Assembly: GCF_030247195.1 (NCBI RefSeq) | Contig: NC_080671.1 | Location: 297,643,586-297,707,585 of the forward strand | Reading direction: 5' to 3' | Source: Topomyia yanbarensis | Lineage: Eukaryota > Arthropoda > Insecta > Diptera > Culicidae | DNA: 64,000 nucleotides | Shown: piece by piece, positions 13,388 to 24,399 of the stretch | Position numbering within the stretch: the first letter of the stretch is position 1 | Layout: each line of letters starts with the position of its first letter | The notes under the pieces: model-generated | What the model was told of the DNA's origin: nothing | Databases searched by the model: none | What the model saw: the letters and a program-made list of their open reading frames with translations, nothing else | Translations under genes and position numbers: made by a program

Positions 13388-14553
13388 TGGGTCATTCCAC
13401 GCGAAGTGATCAAAAAAAGATGCAAACTTGAAATCGACCTTCACGGATTTGAACAAAATTTGGAGGAATTGTTCATCTAGGGCCAATATATAAAAACCCA
13501 AATTTTTGTGTCAATTGAGCCACCCCTCGGGTCATGGGAGCACCCCCGTTTTGGCAAATTGTCAAAACCCTTGATTTTCTTTTGATCATATCTCCGGTTC
13601 TATTGAATCTAGAATCAAACCACAAGATGGCTTTTGAAGAAAATTGTTCAAGGAGACTATAAAAAATATTATTTTTTGCCGACAGTGTTGCCAACTATGC
13701 AATTTTTTCAGTTAAATATTAAAAGTTAATTTTTCTCAAAATACGTATATTTTAATTTTGAAAATTTTAATGCCATCGCGTTCCTCAGACATTTTTACAT
13801 AAAAAACACTTATCATCCCAATATAATATGAGCGCATCCTGAGATATACCGTTTTGAAGGGAAAAACTCCGATTTTCTCATATAAAAATCCATTTTTATT
13901 GGCCAAAATTGAGAAAATCTTCAAACTGTCATAAAAATCGACCCTGATCTGCTAGAAGCAAACCAAATACGTAGTTTTTCATCATTTCTCGTCTACTTCA
14001 CGAAAAATTATGTTTAAACTTAGAATACTCAAATTGGTTTTTTAGTGTTGTGCGCTTGCGATTTTATATGGGAAATTGCGGTTTTTTCTCTTCAAAACGG
14101 TGTATCTGAAGATGCGCTCATATTATATTGAGATGATAAGTGTTTTTTATGTAAAAAAGTCTGGGGAACGCGATGGCATTAAAATTTTCAAAATTAAAAT
14201 ATGCGTATTTTGAGAAAAATTAACTTTCAATATTTAACTGATAAAATTGCATACTTGGCAACACTGTCGGCAAAAAATAATATTTTTTATAGACTCCTTG
14301 AACAATTTTCTTCAAAAGCCATCCTGTAGTTTGATTCTAGAGTAAATAGAACCGGAGATATGATCAAAAGAAAATCAAGGGTTTTGACAATTTGCCAAAA
14401 CGGGGGGTGCTCCCATGACCCGAGGGGTGGTTCAATTGTCACAAAAATTTGGGTTTTTATATATTGGCCCTAGATGAACAATTCCTCTAAATTTTGTTCA
14501 AATCCGTGGAGGTCGATTACACGTGCCTTGATCACTTCGCATGGAATGACCCA
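13388..14553. mobile_element. Foldback MITE, 1166 bp, arms about 500 bp
   Basis: The ends TGGGTCATTCCACGCGAAG and its inverse are flanked by TA at 13386-13387 and 14554-14555. The inverted arms run to about 13930 and from about 14080, leaving only some 150 bp of loop. Arm-to-arm differences are scattered single bases. A transcript would form a long hairpin. No transposase is present. The TA duplication suggests Tc1/mariner-type mobilisation. Confidence 0.92.
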
Positions 14554-14599
14554 TATTGATTTTTGAAATTAAACTAAGGCTAATTTATAGCTATACATA

Positions 14600-15903
14600 T
14601 TAGGGTTCGTCGCGGTGCGGATGTGGCCGGTAAATGGATTTCCGCAGCGCAACCGCAAAAAATTAAAAAACCGCACCGCTTACCGCAACCGCACTTTATT
14701 TACCGCACCGCACCGCGCGGTAATGCGGTAAAATTTTTATATTTTTAAAAATAGTGTTGAAAAATTGTACATTTGTGTAACCATATATAATAAAATGTTA
14801 TTCCTATTCACATGAAATTTAACTTTAAGAGACTCCTCCGAATGTAATGTTTATGAAAAAAATCAACTTTTGCATTTGCTATTAATAAGATTCCGTACAT
14901 TTTAAGACAAACATTATACATTCAAGAACGTTCTACTGCAATAATAGGAAAACTTTTATTTTAGCAACCCTTCAGTAAATTGAAAAATGTGGAATAAAAA
15001 TGTAATAAGAAATGCAGTTGCCCAAATGGAATGAAATGGATGATTATCGCATTTACGTAGTAAAACCACCTTTCATTCTTAAAGAAATTCACCAAAAAAG
15101 TCGAAATACCAGTACTTCTATATAGTAGCGCATATATTCCAATACAGTGAAATAAAAACATATTGTATTTCATCAATAAGAACGACGCCATATTTGACGA
15201 AAAAAAAAATGCTCTATACATTACATCTAATCAGGAGTCCGGTCTCAACCGGTACAGATTTATTGAACATTAGAAAAACTGCAAAAAATGTATGATTTGT
15301 AGCATACAGCAGAAATGATTTTTAAAAATAGGGGGTTTTTCGGACAAAATATCCCAAAGCTCTAACTTCCGCATTCTTCAAGAAACAGTATTCTCATTCA
15401 AAAACTAAGATTGCTCCCTTTAAAAATGTATGAAGTGTAATTTTCTAAAGGCTAAAGTTCAAAAGTTTTAGCATTTAATGTATTTTTCTCTAATATTTTC
15501 CCAAAGAGCCAATGGCAAAAACTTCAATTGAAGTGAACGGGAGTCAAACTATGTGATATTTGGCAAAAAGGTTCAAAAAAGCTACAAAACAGTCTTAATT
15601 GAAAAAATATTGGGGCTTAATTTGGTAGAAAATTATAGTAAATTTGAATGGAAGTACGCGAAAAATAGTTATGTAGCATACTTTTTGAGAAAGAGTCCAG
15701 TGCAGAAAAATTCACATTGAAATTACACAGCAGTCAAAGAAGATAGAAATACGATGTTGATGAACGAATGATAGAATAATCATCTTAATTTGGACCCCTC
15801 CTTATTTTGGACGCTTTCATACATTTGTATCCTTTACCACCAATTACTCCAAATTCGTTTGGTTTGATGAAAATAATTATACCGCAACCGCGACGAACCC
15901 TAA
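14600..15903. mobile_element. TA-flanked MITE with GCGGT-rich subterminal region, copy 1
   Basis: Terminal inverted repeats TTAGGGTTCGTCGCGGT lie at both ends with TA at 14598-14599 and 15904-15905, total 1304 bp. The left subterminal 150 bp hold about ten GCGGT/ACCGC motifs, possibly transposase-binding repeats. A second, inverted copy is at 60112-61586. The interior is AT-rich and non-coding. Confidence 0.88.
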
Positions 15904-15905
15904 TA

Positions 15906-16601
15906 CATATACACAAGGGGGTGACATAATTTTCGTAAGATTAGGGAGGTAATTTAGTTTTTATGGCTATATGGTCTGACATTTTTAGCAATGAGATTAT
16001 TGGAGCAAATAATATTTAACTAAGGGGGACAATTTTTACGACTATCTTAAAAGTAGAAATAACTAGAGGGCGTGATTAAATTTTGTAAAGATTCGGGGAC
16101 ATTAATTAGAGTTATTTTATGTGGTAGTAGAGTTGGGCATTTTCAACGAGATCATATAATAGTTAAAACTAGAAAAGACAGGAAGAGCTAAATGCTTCGT
16201 GAAGATATTTTGGGGGGGGGGGGGGTGTTACTTCTGTGTATAAGAGTCAGGGGAAGTAGGGTGGACAAAGATGGCAGCGGGAGAACATTATTTCAGTTTC
16301 AGACTTCGGGAGATCAACGGATAGATTACAGAATCAGGGCGGCCTTCATCAGGAAGAATCATATACTGGGACGCCGGGTGGTCCTCTTCAAGATGGCAGG
16401 GGTTTCTCCAGGCGATTTCGTAGTGCGGCTCAGATGTTGATCGGCTACATTTCGAGTTGTGCGTGTGATGTTCGTGCTGTAGGTCCCGTGGCTCATCCAA
16501 CAGGGATGTTTTGTGTCGCCTTGGAGTCGCATCAAACCATCGTGGGTGTATGGTACAGGTGGAAGAGAGGGCTTCTGAGAATGATAAGGAAAAAGGGGCA
16601 C
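15906..16601 (-). other. 3' untranslated region of the I-clade element
   Basis: Non-coding on the minus strand after the ORF2 stop. It includes a run of 14 G on the plus strand near 16210 and a second, degenerate EDHPAS-like frame that echoes the ORF2 C-terminus (EDHPTS), suggesting an old internal duplication. Confidence 0.5.
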
Positions 16602-19553
16602 TTAAAGTTGGATATTGATGGTTTTACGAAGGTGTATTAAGGGACATATAGAGGACATCGCGGCTTGCCAACACATCTCGAACCGGGACGTTGGGTGGTC
16701 TTCCTCGGGCCCGGAGGGTGTCCATAAGCCGAGACCTGGCGGAACTGTACTCGGTGCATGCCCAGACAATGTGCTCGACGTCGTGATAGCCGTCGCCCCA
16801 AGCGCAGATACCACTCTCCACGAGCCCAATACGTCGGAGATGTGCATCCAGCGTGTAATGGTTTGCCATGAGTCGCGACATCACACGAATGAACACATCC
16901 ATCCCCTTGAACCAAGGTTTCGTCGATACCATGGGGACAATCGAATTTAGCCACCTTCCTAGCTCCCCATTGCTCCATGAGGTTTGCTAACTTTCGAGGG
17001 TTCTCTGATGAGTAATACTGAAACATTCGTGGAAGCAAATTGGTCTTTCAAAAACGTCACCTTCAGGGGCACCCACCTCAGCTAAGGAGTCCGACTTTTC
17101 ATTGCCCGGAATGGAGCAATGAGAAGGGACCCACACCAAAGTAATCTGGAAAGATTTGTCAGATAAAGCACTCAGTAGCTCCCGTATTTTCCCCAAAAAA
17201 TACGAGGAATGCTTTCCATGTTTCATCGAGCGAATAGCGTCAACAGAACTCAGACTATCCGAGACGATAAAGTAATGGACTGCGGGTAATGTGTCAATGA
17301 CTCCAAGGGTATACTGAATAGCAGCTAGTTCTGCGGCGTAAACTGAAGCAGGGTCACTGAGTTTGTAGGAGGCGGTGAACTTTTGATTGAAAATACCGAA
17401 GCCAGTGCGCCCTCCGAGGTTTGAGCCGTCAGTATAAAACATCTTAGAACAGTCGACTTCTCGGAATTTATCATAAAAATGTTTGGAACCACTTGAGGGC
17501 GTATGTGGTTCGGAATTCCACAGATCTCGTCTTTCATGGATGTGTCGAAGAAAACAGTAGTTTCAGAAGTATTTATGAAATTTACACGGTTTGGATTGTA
17601 AGAAGAAGGATTAATATTCTGCGCCATGTAGTCAAAGTACAGGGACATGAAACGGGTCTGAGAATTGAGCTCAACAAGCCTTTCAAAATTTTCAGTCACC
17701 ACCGGGTTGAAGATATCGCATCGAATGAGCAATCGATATGAGAGTTCCCAAAATCGATTTTTCAGCGGAAGAACGCCCGACAGGACTTCGAGACTCATCG
17801 TATGGGTCGACTGCATGCACCCTAAGGCGATATGCAAACAACGATACTGAATTCTTTCGAGTTTGATGAAATGTACGTTCGCGGCGGAGCGAAAGCAGAA
17901 GCATCCGTATTCCATTACCGACAGTATCGACATTCATCAATGTCGTTGACATAAAAATTGTATAACAGAGGGCTTAAACATGAGCCCTGGGGAAGGCCCA
18001 TGTAACTAAATCGTGATGTCGATAAGTCACCATGCGAAAAATGCATGTGCTTTTCCGACAACAAGTTTAGTAAAAAGTTGTTTAAAGTTGCTGAAAGACC
18101 ATGCTGGCGCAGTTTCTCTGAAAGAATGTTGATCGAAACTGAATCAAAAGCCCCCTTTATATCTAGGAACACTGATGCCATCTGCTCTTTGCTAGCATGG
18201 GCCATTTGAATTTCGGTTGAGAGCAACGCAAGACAATCGTTCGTCCCTTTGCCTTTGCGAAAGCCAAATTGTGTATCTGACAGTAAGACATTTGTTTCGA
18301 CCCAATTGTCGAGGCGGAATAGGATCATTTTTTCGAACAACTTCCGGATACAGGACAGCATTGCGATCGGTCGATACGAATTGTGATCGGAGACTGGTTT
18401 TCCTGGTTTTTGGATGGCGATGACCTTCACTTGTCTGCAATCGTGTGGGACAATGTTAGCCTCAAGAAACTTATTAAATAAGTTCAACAAGCGTCTCTTG
18501 GCAGAGTCTGGCAGATTCTTCAACAAGTTAAATTTGATTCTGTCTGGCCCTGGAGCTTTATTGTTACAGGACAAGAGAGCAAGTGAGAACTCCACCATCG
18601 AAAAAGGTGTTTCGTTCGCGTTATTGTGAGGGGGCGCGGCGCGGCAGATCTTCTGTTCCGGGGCGGAATCCGGACAAACCTTCTTGGCGAAATCGAATAC
18701 CCAACGGTTTGAATATTCTGCACTCTCGTTAGTACTGTTTCGGTATCGCAAACGCTGGAGGAAGTTCTTGGGTAGATTCGATGTTGTCGGATATCGCGGC
18801 CGCATAGCTCTTCCAATCGATATTTCGTGTGAGGTCATACGAATTATTGATTGATTTCAATGGTCTTGAGCTGTTGGTGATCGAGACTACGATCGGCCGA
18901 TGGTCGCTACCGTGGGGATCAGGGATTACCTTCCACGCGCAATCCAACTGTAGCGAGGTCGAGCAAAGGGATAAATCTAATGCACTTGGGCGCGCTGGTG
19001 GGGGAGGGATTCGTGTCATTTCACCCGTGTTTAGAATTGTCATATTGAAGTTTTCGCAAATATTGTGAATTAAAGAGGAACGGCTATCATCATAAAGGCA
19101 ACCCCATTCCGTACCGTGAGAGTTAAAGTCTCCTAAAGCTAGTCGCGGTGCAGACAGGGATTCTATGATGTCATGTAGCCGGCGGTGCCCAATCGCGGTG
19201 TTGGGGGGAATATATATGGAAGCTATGCAAAGATCTTTGCCTTTGGTTGTCACTTGACAAGCGACAACTTCAATACCTGTTATCGAGGGAAGGTTAATTC
19301 TGTAGAAGGAATAGCGCTTTTTGATCCCCAAAAGCACTCCTCCATAGGGGGTGTTTCGATCCAGGCGAATAATATTAAAATCGTGGAAATTGAGATCTAT
19401 ATCTGAAGTTAACCAAGTTTCACATAGTGCAAATGCATCGCAACTCAAACTATTTATTAAAATTTTGAAGGAATCGATTTTCGGGATGATACTTCTGCAA
19501 TTCCACTGCAGAACAGTGATCAAACCCGTTACCTCGTTCGATGAGTTAGCCAT
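16602..19553 (-). pseudogene. I-clade ORF2: endonuclease, RT, RNase H
   Basis: The start ATG at 19553 overlaps the ORF1 stop as ATGGCTAA. The APE-type endonuclease (19553 to about 18880) shows LQWNCRSI, ALCETWL, LGDFNSHGTEWG and DPHGSDHRPIVV, all expected active-site blocks. RT (about 18640-17930) shows KAPGPD, SYRPIAML, FGFRKGKGT, FLDIKGAFDSV and LPQGSCLSPLLYNFYVND. The YADD-type motif C region near 17940 is damaged by a frameshift. RNase H (17442-16987) shows FYTDGS, YAAELAAI, SDSLSS and WVPSHCSIPGNEKSD, all key acidic residues present. A Cys-His tail (CAWGDGYHDVEHIVWAC) ends in PLIHLRKTINIQL at 16602. At least three frameshifts are present. Confidence 0.88.
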
Positions 19554-20850
19554 CGAAGGATACAATCGCTGAAAGGAGGGGCCATTTAGCAGTCAACTGC
19601 TTCAAAAATGTTCTTACTGTAAGGAGAAAAGCTAACATAAGATTTTTAATAGGATCAGTTGTATTGAAAGTTTTTATTATCCAGTCCACTATGTCCGAGA
19701 GTTTGATAATTCCAGTGCTGTGATTATTCTCGAACTGAAACAAAGGAACACTTGGAATTTTTGATGTTCCTGGAAGTGCTGGGAACTCCTTCTCTGAGCT
19801 TAATCCTCCGAGACCAGGAGCTACTTGCTTCGGTTTGGTTGATACACTTCCAATAAATGTGACTTTCGGAGCCCCGTCAAGGGATACCTTCTGGCCTTTA
19901 CAAGGAACTTTAGGAGAGGAAATGTTCCTCCGCTTCCTATAGCTTCTAGACGCCCTAGTAGATGTTCCCTCTTGTGGGTCATCAGCCTCGCCCTCGTTAG
20001 GAGGCAAGTGAGCATAGATGTTTGTTGAGGATGGTGGCGTAGCTTTCTTTAGCATTTCTGCGAAAGAACGTTCGGATCGCCCCACAAGGGAAGGTTTTAG
20101 TTTATTCCCGCGTAGTTCCCCGAGATATCATGCAGATTCTCTGCACAGTAAGGACAGTAAGGACACTTCTCAGCATTCTTACTGCACGAATCGTCCACAT
20201 GATTCTCACCGCATTTTCCACAGCGGGCCTTATTGCTACAATGGGTGGCTGTGTGACCCAATTGTTTACACTTTGTGCAATTCATGACCCGCGGCACAAA
20301 CAGACGCATAGGCAGACGAACCTTGTGCAAGAGGACGTAATTTGGCAAAGCGGTACCAGCGAAGGTCACGCGATAAGAGTTTGATTGGGGTTACGTTTTT
20401 GAACCATCCCCGCAACTAGTACTGAGTGCAAACGCTTGCACTCAAGTATTTTCACTGGCTGAAGTAAGCGGTCTCTAAAACGGCCAACCCCGTACTGCAG
20501 CAGATCCTCGCACGTCAAACTCTGCGTTCGTGACAACGCCTTCAGACTGTACTTTTACAGCTGGAATATACACGTGATAGTCCTTCCTAAGGTGCTCACA
20601 GCAAGCAATATCGTTTGCCTGCTTTGGGTTAGTCAGCACGACCCTCAGCCTGTCTGAGCGGACCTTTTTTATTTCGGTCACAGAATCGTTCTGTCAGGTC
20701 TTTCAAAATCTGTAATAGATTCTGCGATTTTGTTTTGAGCCGAAAGAAGACCACAAAGGGACCGGTCGAGAGCTCTGGATATTGTTTGGGTCGGGGGAGA
20801 GCCTTGGGAGTCGATTCGACCTCCATTTGGCCGTCCGGGGAGGGAGCCAT
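19546..20850 (-). pseudogene. I-clade ORF1 (gag-like, three zinc knuckles)
   Basis: The start ATG at 20850 gives MAPSPDGQMEVES. An RNA-recognition-like part follows (VRSDRLRVVLTNPKQAND), then PRVMNCTKCKQLGHTATHC, CGKCGENHVDDSC and CPYCPYC-type cysteine clusters near 20290-20150, and a polar tail with EFPALPGTS. A C-terminal hydrophobic LMLAFLLTVRTF region ends at the stop overlapping ORF2. Frameshifts occur near 20660, 20420 and 20100. The protein would package element RNA, but this copy cannot make it. Confidence 0.82.
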
Positions 20851-21040
20851 CGACACCGTCGACACCGTCGACGCACGGGGTTAGCACCCGCGCAGACGGG
20901 AATAAGCCTTAAATGTGTCAAAAGAGGTAGATTTTACTTATCTGTAAATTTGTTTCCCACGACGCACCAGTCCAGCTTATATAGCTGGCTATTGTTCAAT
21001 CCTCACTACGCGAACAAAAGGCTGAGGACGGCCTAACGGT

Positions 21041-21042
<2 letters not shown>
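20851..21042 (-). other. 5' leader of the I-clade element
   Basis: Non-coding on the minus strand. It includes GTCGACGGTGTCGACGGTGTCGA, written here only as three tandem GTCGACG(GT) units at about 20855-20878, which shift frames in the overlapping short frames. Confidence 0.4.

Positions 21043-21085
<43 letters not shown>
21043..21085. repeat. (CA)n microsatellite
   Basis: A pure run of about 21 CA units at the 5' edge of the I-clade element. Confidence 0.95.
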
Positions 21086-21089
<4 letters not shown>

Positions 21090-21312
21090 AAGAAAAAAGT
21101 CCAAAACCTCGAGAGGTAGAGAATGTGCATGATAACCTTTGACGGGGATTATACGATTCTTTATCTCACACTGGACGGACTGGAAAAAACACTTGCTTCT
21201 CGATAGACCGCTCGTAAACGAATGTAGGAAGGCTATTGTAGCACCCAAGGCAAAATTCGACTGTTGTACGATCAAGTGAATGCATGAATTGTGGAATTGA
21301 GAGAAACATATA

Positions 21313-22107
21313 GGGGAAGATGGGGTAAAACGCACCCTCTAAGGAAATATGATCATAACTCAGCTATAGAACATCAATCAGGAGAATTTAATTAATGATA
21401 TCGTTTTGCCAACATTTTCCTCTCTAATCACAATCATAACGGTTTGCAAAATAATCAAGAACATGAAAAATATTCGATTCATCAAAATCATTTAAAATTT
21501 CCTTTTGAAAAATAATCGGGGCAAAACGCACCTGTTCGGGTGTAAAATGCACCACAACAACGGGGCATAATGCACTACAACAACGGGGCAGAATGCATGC
21601 TCGGTGAACAAGCAAGCAGTTTTGTTTTCTGACGAGATTTCACAAAAGCCATTAAATAACCTTAGGTTATGCAATTAGTAGGTTTTCAAAACAATTTTTC
21701 CGTTTTCGATTAAAAAATCAGCCAAAGAAGACGGCATTTTGCCTCCGATGGAGCAGAGATATAAATTTAGCAAAAAGTGAATTATTTAGTAGATTTTTCA
21801 TATATAGTGCAACAGAATAATGAACAACGGTATAAATAGAACTGGAATGCCCTGGTATAATAACACAAATTTCACTTATAAGAGTTGAAAATCCTTGTTG
21901 CACGAGCCACGATAATGACTTGAGAAGAGCACGTTATTGTCTTGTTTATTTCTCGAGCTGCTATTGATGTACGGTTATCAAACTTTGACAAAGTATGTTT
22001 ACTATGGCGGACTTCCGACCCTACCCTTTTCTAGAAATTTTTAGCAGTTTTCAATATAAGCAAGGGGTACATTTTGCCCCGGGGGTGCGTTTTACCCCAT
22101 CTACCCC
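21313..22107. mobile_element. TA-flanked MITE, 795 bp
   Basis: The ends GGGGAAGATGGGGTAAAACG and CGTTTTACCCCATCTACCCC are inverted repeats with TA at 21311-21312 and 22108-22109. Internal GGGGCA(A/T)AATGCA motifs recur (about 21520-21600). Non-coding. Confidence 0.88.
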
Positions 22108-22179
22108 TACTTTTGTATTTTATTTGGTGTGAACTTCGATGACCCAGTTATGAGCAGCTTGCGAGAAACTAAGTAAATG

Positions 22180-23336
22180 TTTTTGCCTTTCTCAATAGAA
22201 AGGTATTGCAATTGCTCTGAAAACCGACTTTTTAACGGAGGCCCGGAGGGCCGAGTGTCATATACCATTCGATTCAGTTCGTCGAGTTCGGCAAATGTCT
22301 GTGTGTGTGTATGTATGTGTGTATGTATGTATGTGTGTGTGTATGTGTGTGTGTATGTGACCAAAAATGTCACTCATTTTTCTCAGAGATGGCTGAACCG
22401 ATTTTGACAAACTTAGTCTCAAATGAAAGGTGCAACGTTCCCATAGGCTGCTATTGAATTTCTAATGGATCCGACTTCCGGTTCCGGAATTACAGGGTGA
22501 TAAGTACGAACACGCAGAAAATGTCGATTTTAATAAATTCTGCAATGAATGTATAAAGGTGAAAATTTTTCCAAAATATGACCACAACTGCTTCGATTTG
22601 TAGTATTAGGTCACTAACATCCATTCAAAGTCTATTTGGCCACATTGGCCACCATCCTCGGTTCCGGAAGCCCCGGCGGAAGTATCTAAATTCAGAATCA
22701 CAGTCACATCGGTTTCTCGGAGATGGCTAGACCGATTCGACTAAACTTGGCCTCAAATGAAAGGTATTGCGTCCCCGTAAATGGCTATTTAATTTCATCC
22801 CGATCCGACTTCCGGAGTTACAGGTTGTGGCGTGCGATCACATAGCAAATTGTGATTCAAACCGATACTCCGATGAAAGCAAAAAAGGTAAAAATTTCGC
22901 TAAAATGTCTCTCAAACAACTTAAATTTGCTGTTCTAGGTCACCGACGGCCAACCAAACTTTCGTTGACTACATTAACCACCATAGACGGTTCCGGAAGT
23001 GCCCGGGAAAAGCGGCCATCTTTCAAAATTTACGAACTCACATCAGTTTCCCGGAAATGGTTGGGCCAATTTTCACAAACTTAGTCCCAAATGATAGCTA
23101 TAATATCCCCATAGATGTCTATAAAATTTCGTACGGATCGCTTATATGGTTCCGGAAATATAGACTAAACCGTCCGGTCACATATGAAATTCCCATATAA
23201 GCCGGAACTCAAATTTTTTTTTCAAAGGGGGGACCCCATGAAATTTCAGAAATCGAATTCGTATTTTTGATGACAAACATCTTTAAAATGCATGAAACGT
23301 CGAGATTTTATGTTATTTCGAAAATTATTTTTTTTT
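22180..23336 (+). repeat. Modular interspersed repeat, copy A (reference copy)
   Basis: It opens TTTGCCTTTCTCAATAGAAA, then a GC-rich GGAGGCCCGGAGGGCCGAG dyad, a conserved core CATTCGATTCAGTTCGTCGA, and a (TG/TATG)n tract at 22299-22362. Three diverged modules of about 333 bp follow (starting near 22384, 22718 and 23050), each with GATGGCT-ACCGAT, TCAAATGAAAGGT and GATCCGACTTCCGG. It ends in a T-run at 23328-23336. No protein-like frame is consistent across copies; I regard it as non-coding. It is the comparison copy for the hypermutated copy B. Confidence 0.8.
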
Positions 23337-23399
23337 AACCCTTGTGAAGGCAAGCTAAAATCCTAACATTAAAGGGCAAGCCGGGCCTCTCAGGCCCGT

Positions 23400-24130
23400 C
23401 TAAATTCAAGCTCCTTTTTGCCGTTCTCATATAGAAAGGTTATGCAATCGGTCGAAATTTCAACCCGCAGGGCCAAATCTCTTATACCATTCGACTCAGT
23501 TTGTCGAGATCGTAAAATGTCTGTATGTGTGTGTGTGTGTATGTTTGTATGTATGTATGGATGTATGTATGTGGCAAACAATCTCACCGATTTTTCTCAG
23601 AGGTGGCTGGACCGATTTGTACAAATTTAGTCTCAAATGAAAGGTACAGCCTTCCCATCGGTTGCTATTGATTTTTTTTTATTGATCCGACTTTCGGTTC
23701 TGGAGTTACGTGTTGAAGAGTACAACCACACAGCAAATTTCCATAGAAACTGATACCACCATGATGTCCAAATGATGCAATATATATTAAAATATGTGCA
23801 ACATTACTTGACTTTGCATGTCTAGATCATTAATGACCCACCGAAGGCACTTCGACCACATTGGCCAACTATGGCGGTTCTTGATGCCCTGGGGGAACTT
23901 ACCAAGTTCCTAAGATAATGTCATACCTATTTCTCAGCGAATTCTTTACAGATTTTTACAAACTTGGTTTCAAATGAAAGGTACAGCGTTCCCATTGGCT
24001 GCTGTTGAATTTATAAATGATTCGACTTCCGGTTCCGGAATTACAGGATGATGAGTACGAACACGCAGCAAATCCCGATTTCAGCGTATAAGGCGATGGA
24101 TGTAAAAAGGTCAATTTTTTCCATAAGGTG
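23400..24130 (+). repeat. Modular interspersed repeat, copy C (inside the piggyBac relic)
   Basis: It starts TTTTTGCCGTTCTCATATAG, with the core CATTCGACTCAGTTTGTCGA, a (TG/TATG)n tract at 23517-23573, and modules with CTCAAATGAAAGGTACAGC (twice). It is more diverged from A than B is, and serves as an outgroup for the direction of changes in B. Confidence 0.75.
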
Positions 24131-24186
24131 AGGGTTCTGAATTCCATTTCGTTTGAACACGACTAATAAATGTTTCTGGGTTGCTA

Positions 24187-24399
24187 TTAATTTCTTCTGA
24201 TGCATAACCGGAGTACATATTCAGATTTTTCTTCCGAGTCTGCATCAGATTTATCGACGGAAGCAATATCATTCACACATTCTTCCTCGCTTTGCAAATC
24301 AGTTTCGGAATCGTCTGCTGTTGAATTTGCTCGAATTTCTTCCGTTATTTCAGATTCTTTGAGACGATTGAAAACATGTGCATATCGTCTTATAACCAT
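24187..24399 (-). pseudogene. Acidic N-terminal fragment, possibly piggyBac transposase
   Basis: A 70-codon minus frame with RLKESEITEEIRAN and a run of Asp, Ser and Glu (DDSETDLQSEEE, DSEEKSEY). piggyBac-family transposases often begin with such acidic, disordered segments, and the frame lies within TTAA-bounded ends. No catalytic DDD region is present, so identity is only suggested by context. Confidence 0.3.

Larger units (their letters stand above)
13276..21042 (-). mobile_element. I-clade non-LTR retrotransposon with two MITEs in its 3' region
   Basis: Minus-strand element with ORF1 (20850-19546), ORF2 (19553-16602) and a long 3' region. The 5' leader reaches about 21042, next to a (CA)n tract. 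The 3' end is placed near 13276 because the minus strand there reads GAATAAACGAATTGAATAAA, the simple tail common to such elements. This boundary is inferred. Subtracting the two MITEs leaves about 5.3 kb, a normal length for the clade. No target duplication could be identified. Confidence 0.75.

Noticed and set aside
22767..23084. Conserved 105-codon frame in the modular repeat (also at 25716-26039)
   Set aside because: Open in A and B only. Other copies have stops and indels here, and differences between A and B are spread without regard to codon position.
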